Of a stretch of 53,405 nucleotides of DNA, positions 34,464 to 42,968 are shown piece by piece. The stretch spans positions 1 to 53,405 of the forward strand of contig NZ_JAGSOG010000025.1 in NCBI RefSeq assembly GCF_018139695.1, given 5' to 3'. The notes beneath the pieces were generated by a model. That model worked only from the letters and a program-made list of their open reading frames with translations, did no database searches and had not been told where the DNA came from. Both the position numbers and the translations under genes were made by a program. The DNA is from Actinospica durhamensis (lineage in GTDB: Bacteria; Actinomycetota; Actinomycetes; Streptomycetales; Catenulisporaceae). Each line of letters opens with the position of its first letter. Position 1 is the first letter of the stretch.

Positions 34464-34690
34464 CGTGTGCTCGCCCTTCCACGGCGTCCCGCCCGGATCG
34501 CCGGAGGCCGCGGCAGCCTGCGCGGAGGGAGGCTGGCCACCCCCGCGTGGAGCACACGCCGTACCCGGCATCGGCTCCCGACCGAAATAAGGACCCGCGG
34601 GTGCAGAATACTGCGACACGGGCACGGCAACCAGGTTCCCCGGCCGACATTAACCCAAACGTGGCATTCCGACGCGCCGGCGATCACTGC
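34464..34690. other. Intergenic region upstream of the hydrolase
   Basis: The minus strand contains CAGTATTCT, a possible -10 for the hydrolase gene, but no good -35. No gene or repeat found. Confidence 0.35.
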
Positions 34691-34879
34691 TCAGGCCTGC
34701 TCCGGCTGCTCCGGTAGGGCAGGCGCGGCGGATTCGGCCAGCTCAGCGGGCTCGGCTCGGTCAGCGCGGTCCGTTGGGGCGAGGATCAGGTCCGCCGCGC
34801 CCACCCCGGCCGGTTCGGCGAATCCGAGGGCGTATTTCATGACCTCCCGGCTGACCCGCTCGAGCTCGCGCAGGGACGC
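34691..34879 (-). pseudogene. In-frame continuation of the NUDIX-like gene beyond a TAG
   Basis: After the TAG at 34880-34882 (minus strand) the same frame stays open for 62 sense codons until TGA at 34691-34693. The stretch has strong G/C third positions and reads like a helix plus Ala/Glu/Pro tail: ASLRELERVSREVMKYALGF onward. This suggests that the ancestral protein was ~304 residues and a nonsense change (for example TAC to TAG) cut it, or that there is a sequencing error or readthrough. Confidence 0.5.
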
Positions 34880-35605
34880 CTACGTCCGCTCCGCGCGCTC
34901 GGCGTCGGCCAGCAGGACCTGGGCCAGCATGCCCAGCGTGGTCCAGTCGACGGACCGGCTGCGCCGGATGCTGCCGAACGTGGTCACCTCCACCCAGGTG
35001 CGCTCCTCGCCGCCGCCGTCGCCGTGGGCGCGCTGTTGCAGCGCCACGAGTCGGGCCAGTTCCGCCTCGTCGATCTTGGCCGAGAACAGGTGCACGCGGT
35101 GGATGGAGAGCGTCGCGGCGGACTGCCGGCTGCCGTGGGAGACGAGCCGGTCCGCGTCGAGGGAGAATCCGGTCTCCTCGGCCAGTTCCGCGCTCGCCTG
35201 TGCCCGCTCCCCCCGCTCCACGCCCGAGCCGCTGGGCAGTTCGTGCACGTATCCGTCCGCGGTGGCGGCCGGGCTGCGGAACTCACGGATGAGTACGACG
35301 GCTGATTCGTCCAGGGTGGGCCCGGGCCGGTAGAGCGCCACCGCGCTGACGTCCGGCCGGGAGATGACGACCTCGTTGTCCTTGACCCGGTTCTCCGCGG
35401 CGATGAACACCGCCACGCTCAGCACCCAGATCAGGGGCCTGCTCTCCGGCCCGACCCCCAGCGCCCACAGCAGCCGCGCCGCGCGCAGGCTGTTTCCGGC
35501 GCCGAGCTGGGCCAGGTACCAGCGCTGGAACTCCTCGGTGCGCCAGATCTCCCGCGGCACGCCCGCGGGCGCTCGATCAGGCTGCGAAGAGTCCTGCGGT
35601 CTCAT
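34880..35605 (-). CDS. NUDIX-like hydrolase, possibly C-terminally truncated
   Basis: 241 residues from ATG 35605. The NUDIX-like core is VVLIREFRSPAATADGYVHELPSGSG followed by ERAQASAELAEETGFSLDADRL. The NUDIX box G-x5-E-x7-REUxEExGU is recognisable, but the Arg of REUxEE is Ala (AELAEETG), so activity may be altered. An N-terminal ~60-residue extension (EEFQRWYLAQLGAGNSLRAARLLWALG) is helical. Translation ends at a TAG that interrupts a longer open frame. Substrate likely a nucleoside diphosphate linked to X, unknown. Confidence 0.75.
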   Translation of the reverse strand: MRPQDSSQPDRAPAGVPREIWRTEEFQRWYLAQLGAGNSLRAARLLWALGVGPESRPLIWVLSVAVFIAAENRVKDNEVVISRPDVSAVALYRPGPTLDESAVVLIREFRSPAATADGYVHELPSGSGVERGERAQASAELAEETGFSLDADRLVSHGSRQSAATLSIHRVHLFSAKIDEAELARLVALQQRAHGDGGGEERTWVEVTTFGSIRRSRSVDWTTLGMLAQVLLADAERAERT

Positions 35606-35708
35606 TCCGGCACGGTAGCACCGCAGCGGGCACGGGAACCGGCCCCGCCGCGCTCACGGCGGCGAGGCCGGCGTCGTCCCGGTCGGCACCCGTTCCGACC
35701 TGGGACGC

Positions 35709-35755
35709 GCGCCGCCTCGGCCGGGAACCCGGGCGGGGACCGGTCGAGGCGGCGC
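35709..35755 (-). terminator. Terminator hairpin of the sedolisin gene
   Basis: Perfect 11-bp arms GCGCCGCCTCG (35709-35719) and CGAGGCGGCGC (35745-35755), 20 bases past the stop on the minus strand. Confidence 0.6.
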
Positions 35756-35774
35756 GGGCCTGTCGCGCTGCCGG

Positions 35775-38700
35775 CTACTGCCGGACCAGCGCCGCGTCGA
35801 CGCCGGGGCCCGGGGAGCCGAGGCCGGTGACGGTGTCGTAGCCGGTGCGCGCGGTGCACTCGGCGGCCGGGCACGGGCCGTTGCTTCCGCTGGTCACGTC
35901 CAGCAGATGGGTGCCGAGGCCGTAGACCGCCCGGAACACCGAGCCGTCGGCCGCGTCCAGGTGGCCCAGGCCTGCGGCGGCCCGGTCCTGGTCGGCCGCG
36001 GCCAGGATGGCCGCCCAGATCGGCGTGGCCAGGCTGGTCCCGCCCACCTCGATCCACTCCGCTCCGGTCGCCGAGTACGCGTAGTAGACCGCGACTCCGG
36101 TTTGCGGATCGGCGAGCGCGGAGACGTCCGGCGCGCCGCGGTAGGCCGAGGTCTCGAACCCGTCCTGGTAGGCCGGGCGCGGCTCGAAGAAGGAGATCCC
36201 GCCTCCGGTGCCGCTCCACGCGCTCTGGCTCTCCAGGTTGCCGGAGGCGTCGAGCTGCTCGCTGGTGCCGCCGATGGACAGCACGTCCGGGGCGGTCGCG
36301 CCGTAGCCGACCGGGTTGCCGTCGTCGCCGGCCGCCTCGACGCACACGGTGGTGGCGGTCTCGCAGTGGCCGTTGTAGAAGTCCTGGCCGGAGAACTCCC
36401 CGCCCCCGCCCCAGCTCATCGAGATGGCGGCCGGGTCGAGCGCGGCGGCGGCGTCGACGGCGCGGTACATGTCGGCGTTGTCCGAGGCGGCCGCCTCCAC
36501 CAGCACGATCTTCGCCTGCGGGGCCACCGCGTGCACCCACTCGACGTCGAGCGCGGTCTCCATGTCCCAGTTGTCGGACTGCGGCTGCATGTCGGGCATC
36601 TGATCGACGGTGAAGTCCACGCACGGCGTGCCCGCGGCGACGGTGTCACAGGTCTGCGTCAGCCCGAACTGCTTGCTGAACCCGTTGAGCTCGGTCTCGA
36701 TCAGCGGGTGGTCGTAGGCGTCGACGATGGCCACGGTCTGGCCCGCGCCGCTGCCGGTCAGGTCCAGGTTGGCCTCCAGCTGCGCCGGGACGTAGCCGGG
36801 GATCGAGTCGGATCCGCCGAAGTCCGGCCCGCTCTCCTCGCCGGTCGGGGTGAGTACCGCGTCGTCGTGGACGCGGCCGTCGCCCCAGCCGGTGCCGGAG
36901 ACCGGGTCGCCGATCGTCATGCCCCGATCGGCGTGCACGGCGGCGTTCTCACCGATCGCCCGCTTGGCCGAGGTCTTGCCGCCGGGCGTGCTCGCGGCCG
37001 TGGGCGTGCCGATCTGGTTGACGGTCACGCCGTGGATGGACAGGTCGGGGTTGTAGTAGCCGCCGCCGTTCCAGGACCAGTTCAGGTCCCACAGCGTCTC
37101 GTCCTGCTGGAAGCCGAGCACGGTCGAGCCCTCGACGGTGAACTGCTGCGAGTCGTCGATGGCGGGGGTGTCACCGAACTGCGTCGGATAGTCGTCGTCG
37201 GTGTCGAACAGCTGCGACGGGGCGTAGGCCTCGATGCCCGGGCCTGCGGTGAGGAACACCGCGGAGCCGTCGGCGGAGGTGGCGAAGGAGCCGTCGAAGT
37301 TGTTCGGGAAGGTGTTCAGGTCGGTCCAGGTCTCGTCCGTGCCCAGGGTGCTGAGTTCGGCGAAGTGGGTCTGGACCAGGCCGACGCCGGGGGCGGCGGA
37401 GAAGCCGATGTGGGTGAAACTGCCGCCGTCGGAATAGGTGGACAGCAGCGCGCCGGTCTTGGCGTCACGCAGCTCCACGTCGGTACCGAAGGGCCTGCCC
37501 TGCCAGGCGAAGGCGACCGCGTCGCCACTGTCACCCGGAATGTCAGGGCTCGCATAGACCGCGCCGAGTAGGTCGGCGCCGCCGGTCGCCCCGGACGGGG
37601 TCTGCGACCAGGCGAGCCGGCCGGTGGCGGCCTTGATCGCGACCGCCGCGTAGGACGGCGAGGCGTCGCCATAACCGGTGCCGTACTCGGAGATCACCTG
37701 GCCGTTGGCGTCGGAGACCGCGTCGGCGAAGCGGACGGTGTCGCCGGCCGGCGTGTAGCGCCACAGCACGTTGCCGCTCGGGGCGTACGCGGTCAGCGAC
37801 GTGGTCGGCACGATGATCTCGAGGCCTGACTTGGTCTGCACCGCCGTCGCGGTCCAGGTGAGCACGCCCGGGGTGGCGACGGCCGTGAGGACCCGGCCGG
37901 TGCGGACGTCGATCAGGTCCCACCCGCCGGAGGAGGAGACGAGCACCTCTTGGCCGCCGTCCACGGACTCGATCTGGTGCACCGAGCCCTGCACGGTGGC
38001 GGTCCACAGGTAGTGCGGGGTGCCGCCGGTGGTCGGGGTGCCGTCGAGTGCGAACACGCCACGGCTCTGGCCGCCCACGATCAGGTCCTTCGCGCTCCGT
38101 CCGTCCCCTCCACGGACAGCGGCTTGGACGCCGGTGTAGAGATCGCCCATCAGCGGCTCGACGCCTTCGGCCGAACCGTCCGTGATGCGGTAGCGGTAGG
38201 CCGTGTCGTCCGCCGCGACGGACAGCACGGTGTCGCCTTGGAGCGCGGGCACGAGTCCGGTCGCGACGGCGCCCTGGTGGTCCCAGGAGACGGCGCCGGT
38301 GCGTGAGTCGAGCGACATGAGCTGGGTGTCGTCGGGCCCGTCCGGGTTGTCCTCGGTGTCGACCCTCGGATCCTGCGTCGCGATGATCAGGCTGCTGTGA
38401 TGCTGCGGCGCGATGACCGCGCCGCCGGCCACCGGGACGTCCCCGGTGAACTCGTCCGGCACGGACGTGGCCCAGTCCACCGCGCCGGAGGCGGCGAACG
38501 CCAGCGCGGTCGAGCCGGTCGCGTTGCCGTCGGCGTCGAAGCCGAGATCCGTGGCGTAGTACGCCGGCGCGCCGCGGTCGCCGTCGCCGACCGCCAGCGT
38601 GGTGGGCAGGGTGCCGTCACGGGTGGCCAGCACGCTGCGGGCGCCGCCGCGCGGGTTGAACGCGGTCAGCTGCCAGGAGACCTGGTCGGTCGGGTCGGTC

Positions 38701-39920
38701 TCCTCGGCCGCGACGATCCGCCCGTGCACCGCGTCGTCGACGAGGATGCGCGGATAGCCGGGGGTGGCCGTGTCGAACTGGAGCTTGCCGGTGGCGGAAT
38801 TCAGCAGGATGACATGGCCGTCGGCCGGGCGCGGGTCGCCGAGGCCGACGGGTGTGTCGGTCCAGGCCGCGGCGACGCCGAAGGAGGTGGACACCACCGA
38901 GCTCCAGCGCGCCCACGGCACGTTGTCGGTGTAGGTCCAGCGGGTGGTGGCCGCGGCCGTGTGCCCGGTGGCGTGGAAGGTGAGGAAGGACAGGTCGGAG
39001 CGGCTGTCACCCTGGACCGAGTCGGGGTTGACCGACCAGTCGGGGCCGGTCTCGTCGCCGACCAGCAGACCGCCGTTCGCCGCGACGAGCTGGGTGACCG
39101 TGCCCGGGTAGACGCCGTGCCAGAGGGTGTGCCCGTCCCGGCCGGAGAGGACGGTGACGAAGCTCGCCTCGCCGGTCAGCGGCGAGTCCGGCAGGGTGAA
39201 CGGGAACGCGGCGTTCAGGCCGACGCTGTAGGCCACGGCGATGTCCGCTCCCCCGTCGCCGCCGCCGAAATCGCCTACGGCGAAGGTGTCGTCGGAGACC
39301 TGGGTGGCCGGGGAGACCGGGTCGTAGCCGGCCGACATGCTCAGCTGCGGCGGGATCGTCAGGTACGAGGAAGAACCCTTCAGCCCCCAGTCCGCGATGA
39401 GCGACTGCTCGGTGCGGGTCCAGGACGGCTGTCCGGAGCCGGTGACCAGCGCGACCTGGCCGGAGGTGTCGACCCGGTACCAGGAGGAGGACCCGGGCAG
39501 CGTGCCGGTCAGGCTCAGCCCGGTCGGGGTCTCGATCTGGTTCGTCTCGGTGATCGTCTCGGCCGAGGAGTACGGGTCCTGCTGCGGGTTCGACGTCGAG
39601 GTGGACGACTTCGAGGTCGAACTCGACGAAGCGGCGTTCTGCTCCGCGCTCGACTCCTTCGCCAGCGGCGCGGCGGCGGAGGCGGCAGCGGTGGCGCGTT
39701 CGGCCGCGGTGCCGTCCGCCGAGACCCCGACGGTGAGCTGCTTCGACAGGGCCCTGACCTGAGCGGCGGTCAGCCGGATCACGGGCGCGGATGCGGCGGA
39801 GGCGGAGGCGGAGGACGCGGACGCGGCGAGCGGGCTCGCGCCGAGGGTGGCGGCGAGGCAGAACGCGATCCAGCCGGATCTGCGGCTGGTCGGTCCCCGG
39901 TACGGGGTGCGGGCAGGCAA
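35775..39920 (-). CDS. Secreted PQQ/WD-like propeller fused to C-terminal sedolisin (S53) protease
   Basis: 1381 residues. The start is TTG 39920, with GGAGG five bases upstream. Residues 1-~37 are a Sec signal (RRSGWIAFCLAATLGASPLAASASS), then an Ala/Ser/Thr-rich linker. Residues ~170-960 contain repeated strand motifs (VTVLSGRDGHTLWHG, VLLNSATGKLQFD, MSLDSRTGAVSWDHQG, LIDVRTGRVLTAV, VAIKAATGRLAWSQ) of PQQ/beta-propeller type. Residues ~1010-1381 are a sedolisin: Glu1121 and Asp1125 in DMETALDVEW, Ser1296 in GGTSLATP, and a DVTSGSNG calcium-site-like loop. The usual N-terminal pro-kumamolisin domain is not visible. Likely an extracellular endopeptidase; the propeller may serve in targeting or inhibition. 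Confidence 0.88.
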   Translation of the reverse strand: MPARTPYRGPTSRRSGWIAFCLAATLGASPLAASASSASASAASAPVIRLTAAQVRALSKQLTVGVSADGTAAERATAAASAAAPLAKESSAEQNAASSSSTSKSSTSTSNPQQDPYSSAETITETNQIETPTGLSLTGTLPGSSSWYRVDTSGQVALVTGSGQPSWTRTEQSLIADWGLKGSSSYLTIPPQLSMSAGYDPVSPATQVSDDTFAVGDFGGGDGGADIAVAYSVGLNAAFPFTLPDSPLTGEASFVTVLSGRDGHTLWHGVYPGTVTQLVAANGGLLVGDETGPDWSVNPDSVQGDSRSDLSFLTFHATGHTAAATTRWTYTDNVPWARWSSVVSTSFGVAAAWTDTPVGLGDPRPADGHVILLNSATGKLQFDTATPGYPRILVDDAVHGRIVAAEETDPTDQVSWQLTAFNPRGGARSVLATRDGTLPTTLAVGDGDRGAPAYYATDLGFDADGNATGSTALAFAASGAVDWATSVPDEFTGDVPVAGGAVIAPQHHSSLIIATQDPRVDTEDNPDGPDDTQLMSLDSRTGAVSWDHQGAVATGLVPALQGDTVLSVAADDTAYRYRITDGSAEGVEPLMGDLYTGVQAAVRGGDGRSAKDLIVGGQSRGVFALDGTPTTGGTPHYLWTATVQGSVHQIESVDGGQEVLVSSSGGWDLIDVRTGRVLTAVATPGVLTWTATAVQTKSGLEIIVPTTSLTAYAPSGNVLWRYTPAGDTVRFADAVSDANGQVISEYGTGYGDASPSYAAVAIKAATGRLAWSQTPSGATGGADLLGAVYASPDIPGDSGDAVAFAWQGRPFGTDVELRDAKTGALLSTYSDGGSFTHIGFSAAPGVGLVQTHFAELSTLGTDETWTDLNTFPNNFDGSFATSADGSAVFLTAGPGIEAYAPSQLFDTDDDYPTQFGDTPAIDDSQQFTVEGSTVLGFQQDETLWDLNWSWNGGGYYNPDLSIHGVTVNQIGTPTAASTPGGKTSAKRAIGENAAVHADRGMTIGDPVSGTGWGDGRVHDDAVLTPTGEESGPDFGGSDSIPGYVPAQLEANLDLTGSGAGQTVAIVDAYDHPLIETELNGFSKQFGLTQTCDTVAAGTPCVDFTVDQMPDMQPQSDNWDMETALDVEWVHAVAPQAKIVLVEAAASDNADMYRAVDAAAALDPAAISMSWGGGGEFSGQDFYNGHCETATTVCVEAAGDDGNPVGYGATAPDVLSIGGTSEQLDASGNLESQSAWSGTGGGISFFEPRPAYQDGFETSAYRGAPDVSALADPQTGVAVYYAYSATGAEWIEVGGTSLATPIWAAILAAADQDRAAAGLGHLDAADGSVFRAVYGLGTHLLDVTSGSNGPCPAAECTARTGYDTVTGLGSPGPGVDAALVRQ

Positions 39921-40156
39921 GACTACCTCCGAGACGAGGTGACACCGGGAGTGGGCCCGGACGGTGCACTGACCATCCGGATGCTGCCAGCGCGGGGCAC
40001 GGCGCCGGAAGCGCTTGCGCTGTCCAGCTCCGGCCGTTGACCGGAATCGGACACGCCGCGGACGTGCTACTGTGCCGCTCCCGCGAACGTGGCGAACGCG
40101 GCGGACGTGGAGCGAACACGGCGGACGTGACGGCGCGCAGGGACGGGGGACACGGC
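39921..40156. other. Divergent promoter region of the sedolisin and TrmB/LuxR genes
   Basis: No gene. It contains degenerate 9-bp repeats at 40084-40130. A direct operator could not be identified. Confidence 0.5.
40084..40130. repeat. Degenerate 9-bp tandem repeat
   Basis: Units CGAACGTGG, CGAACGCGG, CGGACGTGG, CGAACACGG and CGGACGTGA, with a two-base interruption, about 27 bases upstream of the regulator ATG. Confidence 0.65.
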
Positions 40157-41113
40157 ATGCTGGAACCGGCCGGTATATCAGGCTTCGAGGAGACGGTGCT
40201 GCGCGCGCTGCTGGGCACCGAGCGACGGGCGGTGGCCGAGCTGGCCGAGGATCTCGACGCCGCGCCGGACGCGGTACGCCGGGCGGTGCGCCACCTGACG
40301 GACCTGGGCGTGGTCGAGCGCGACGGCTCCTCGGTCGCGGCGCTCGATCCGAGGCCCGCGCTGCAGGGCGCGGTGCGCCAGCGGCGGGCCGAGCTCGATC
40401 AGCTCACCCGGACCGTGGACGAACTCTCCAGCGCGTTCCACGACCGGGCGGCCCGCGGGATCGTCTCCCGGCTGATCGAGCCGGTCGAGGGCCGGGCCGC
40501 GATCGCCGCGAAGGTGGACGACATGCTCGCGCGGGCCGACGAGGAGGTGCTCGCGTTCGACACTCCGCCCTACGTGGTGCACCAGTACGGCGACGCGGAC
40601 ATCGAGATCGAACTGCTCTCCCGCCGCATCACCTGCCGGGCCGTGTACGCGGCCGAGGTGCTCGACGTCCCGCCACGCGCCGAGCGGATCAGGACCCTGG
40701 TGGAGCTGGGCGAGCAGGCCCGGGTGGTGCCGGTCGTGCCGATCAAGATGATCGTGGTCGACCGGCGCGAGGTGCTGCTCCCGCTGTTCACGGCGGGGCA
40801 GGGCCCGCAGCAGCACGCCGTGGTGGTGCACAACTCAGGCATCTGCGACGCACTGGTGGCGCTGTTCGAGGCGGTCTGGGCGCGAGGTGTGCCGCTGTTC
40901 GCCCCGCAAGGGCAGCGCGAGGACGGACTGCCGCCGGAGGACCGGGCGATCCTGCACCTGCTCAACGCCGGACTCAAGGACGACGCGATCGGCCGGCAGC
41001 TGTCCCTGAGCGAACGCACCGTACGACGGCGCGTGGCCGAGATCTCCGAACGCCTCGGCGCCTCCACCCGCTTCCAGATCGGCGCCCAGGCCGTGCGCAG
41101 GGGCTGGATCTGA
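40157..41113 (+). CDS. TrmB-like/LuxR-type helix-turn-helix regulator
   Basis: 318 residues; ATG 40157 follows GGGGGA. The N-terminal TrmB-like winged helix (FEETVLRALLGTERRAVAELAEDLDAAPDAVRRAVRHLTDLGVVERDG) is followed by a coiled, sensor-like middle with a PLD-like fold hint (ADEEVLAFDTPPYVV). A C-terminal LuxR HTH is at ~260-318 (LPPEDRAILHLLNAGLKDDAIGRQLSLSERTVRRRVAEISERLGASTRFQIGAQAVRRGWI in segments). Such two-HTH proteins in actinomycetes often control neighbouring secreted enzymes; the divergent sedolisin gene is the natural candidate target. Confidence 0.85.
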   Translation: MLEPAGISGFEETVLRALLGTERRAVAELAEDLDAAPDAVRRAVRHLTDLGVVERDGSSVAALDPRPALQGAVRQRRAELDQLTRTVDELSSAFHDRAARGIVSRLIEPVEGRAAIAAKVDDMLARADEEVLAFDTPPYVVHQYGDADIEIELLSRRITCRAVYAAEVLDVPPRAERIRTLVELGEQARVVPVVPIKMIVVDRREVLLPLFTAGQGPQQHAVVVHNSGICDALVALFEAVWARGVPLFAPQGQREDGLPPEDRAILHLLNAGLKDDAIGRQLSLSERTVRRRVAEISERLGASTRFQIGAQAVRRGWI

Positions 41114-41191
41114 GTCGGTCCGCGGGTCGGTCCGGGAATCGGTCCGCGCGGGCCGGTCCGCGCAGGTGGTCGGGCCTCGGGGCGGCTCGGG

Positions 41192-41197
41192 TAGACT
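41192..41197 (+). promoter_or_regulatory. Candidate -10 (TAGACT) of the antiporter gene
   Basis: TAGACT lies 46 bases before the GTG, giving a short leader. The same hexamer is used in front of the SARP and MFS genes. Confidence 0.4.
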
Positions 41198-41242
41198 GGC
41201 CGACGGTGTGCCGGGAAGTCTGGTCGGCCCGGGAAGGTCCGC

Positions 41243-42832
41243 GTGAAACCGCGTGGGATCCCGGCGATCGGAGCGGGGTGCCCGCGGATGCACAGTGCCG
41301 CGATCGTGGTCGCGCTGGTGGTGGCCAGCGCGCTGGTGGCCGCCTTCGCCGACCGCTGGAGCATTCCGGCGCCGTCGGTGCTCGTGCTGGCCGGGCTCGG
41401 CGTCGCACTGGTGCCCGGTGTCCCCGTGGTGCATCCGAGCCCCGAGGCGATCTCCCTGTTCGTCCTGCCGCCGCTGCTCTACGCCTCCGCGCAGGACATC
41501 TCCACCCGCGCGCTGCGCACGATGTGGCGTCCGGTGCTCGCGCTGACCCTCGGCCTGGTACTGGCCACCGCGCTCGCGGTCGGCGCGCTCGCCCGGGAGA
41601 TCAGCTCCCTGACGCTGCCGATGGCGTTCGTGCTCGGTGCGGTGCTCGCCTCCACCGACCCGGTCGCCGTGACCGCGCTCGGGCGCAGGCTCCCGCTGCC
41701 TCCGCGCATCCAGGCGCTGGTCCAGACCGAGAGCCTGTTCAACGACGCCACCTCGCTCGTGCTCTTCCAGGTCGCGCTCGGCGTCGCGGCGGGCACCGCG
41801 GGCGTCGGCGGCGGGGTCGACTGGCTCGGGGCCGGATGGCGCTTCGTCGTGCTGGCCGGAGGCGGCATGGGCGTGGGGGCTGGCCTGGCCGTGCTGGTGA
41901 TCGCGTTGCGTGCCAGGACCGCGGATCCCCAGCTGGCCACCGTGTTCGCCCTGGCCACCCCGTACGCGGCGTACCTGCTCGGGCAGGGCGCCGGGGTCTC
42001 CGGGGTGACCGCGGTGGTGGTGGCGGGCGTCGTGGTCGGCAGCGCGGGCCACCGGATCACCGACGCGCGCATACGGCTCCAGGTGCACGCGGTCTACGAC
42101 GTGGTCGTCTTCCTGCTCGAGTCCGCGGTCTTCGCCCTCATCGGCCTGCAGCTGCCCGCGCTGGTACGCGATCTTCCGCCCGGGACGGGCTGGTGGCCGG
42201 TGCAGGCCGCGGTCCTCGCCGCGGCGCTGATCCTGGTGCGGGTGGCCTGGATGCGCCCGACGGTCGCCCGGGCCGGACCCACCCGCGACTTCCCGGCCTG
42301 GCCGGTCACCCGGGTGCTGGCCTGGGCCGGCACCCGCGGCGTGATGCCGCTGGCCGCGGCCCTGTCCATCCCGATCGCCGCGGCTGACGGGCGCGTGCTC
42401 GCGGACCGGCCGCTGGTACTGGTGCTGACCACCGCCGTCGTCGCCGTGACCCTCACCGTGCAGGGCCTGACCCTCGGCCCGGTCGTGCGCACCTCGGGCC
42501 TCGCCGTCGACCCCGGGCACCTGGCCGCGAAGGCGACCGAGGTGCGGGCCGCGCTCGACGAAGCAGCCCTCGACTATCTCGACTCGCTGCCCGCGGACGA
42601 GAACGTGCCCGGAGAGGTGCTCGACCGGCTGCGCCGCCGCCACACCGCCGCACTCGCCGCGGCCGGGGACGGCGGCTACCCCGCCGACGCGTTCGCCCGG
42701 CTGCAGCTGCGGGTCCTCGACGTCCAGCGCACCGAACTGCGCCGGCTGCACACCGGCGGGCGGGTCAACGACGCTCTTCAGCGCCGCATCCAACACGAGC
42801 TCGACCGCGTCGAGGCCGGCCTCGTCCGGTAG
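41243..42832 (+). CDS. CPA1-family Na+/H+ antiporter
   Basis: 529 residues from GTG 41243 (AAGG five bases upstream); ATG 41288 would remove 15 residues and starts nearer the first helix. Ten to twelve membrane helices, with the CPA1 signatures LFVLPPLLYASAQDI, ASTDPVAVTALGRRL (the ion-site Asp) and QTESLFNDATSLVLF. A cytosolic C-terminal ~130 residues (KATEVRAALDEAALDYLDSLP) is as in NhaP/NhaK-type antiporters. It exchanges protons for Na+ or K+ across the membrane. It stands between a regulator and a phosphofructokinase gene without obvious operon linkage. Confidence 0.92.
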   Translation: MKPRGIPAIGAGCPRMHSAAIVVALVVASALVAAFADRWSIPAPSVLVLAGLGVALVPGVPVVHPSPEAISLFVLPPLLYASAQDISTRALRTMWRPVLALTLGLVLATALAVGALAREISSLTLPMAFVLGAVLASTDPVAVTALGRRLPLPPRIQALVQTESLFNDATSLVLFQVALGVAAGTAGVGGGVDWLGAGWRFVVLAGGGMGVGAGLAVLVIALRARTADPQLATVFALATPYAAYLLGQGAGVSGVTAVVVAGVVVGSAGHRITDARIRLQVHAVYDVVVFLLESAVFALIGLQLPALVRDLPPGTGWWPVQAAVLAAALILVRVAWMRPTVARAGPTRDFPAWPVTRVLAWAGTRGVMPLAAALSIPIAAADGRVLADRPLVLVLTTAVVAVTLTVQGLTLGPVVRTSGLAVDPGHLAAKATEVRAALDEAALDYLDSLPADENVPGEVLDRLRRRHTAALAAAGDGGYPADAFARLQLRVLDVQRTELRRLHTGGRVNDALQRRIQHELDRVEAGLVR

Positions 42833-42968
42833 CGCGGCACCGGCTCGCGTCCGGGTGTGCACATCCGCGAAACACGGCGATGTTCCGGCCGCAATCGAAC
42901 GGCCGTATTCCAGTCTCAGTAGGGCTTTCGGGCGCGGGGCCGCAGGATCGACCGAGGAGCTGGTTGCC

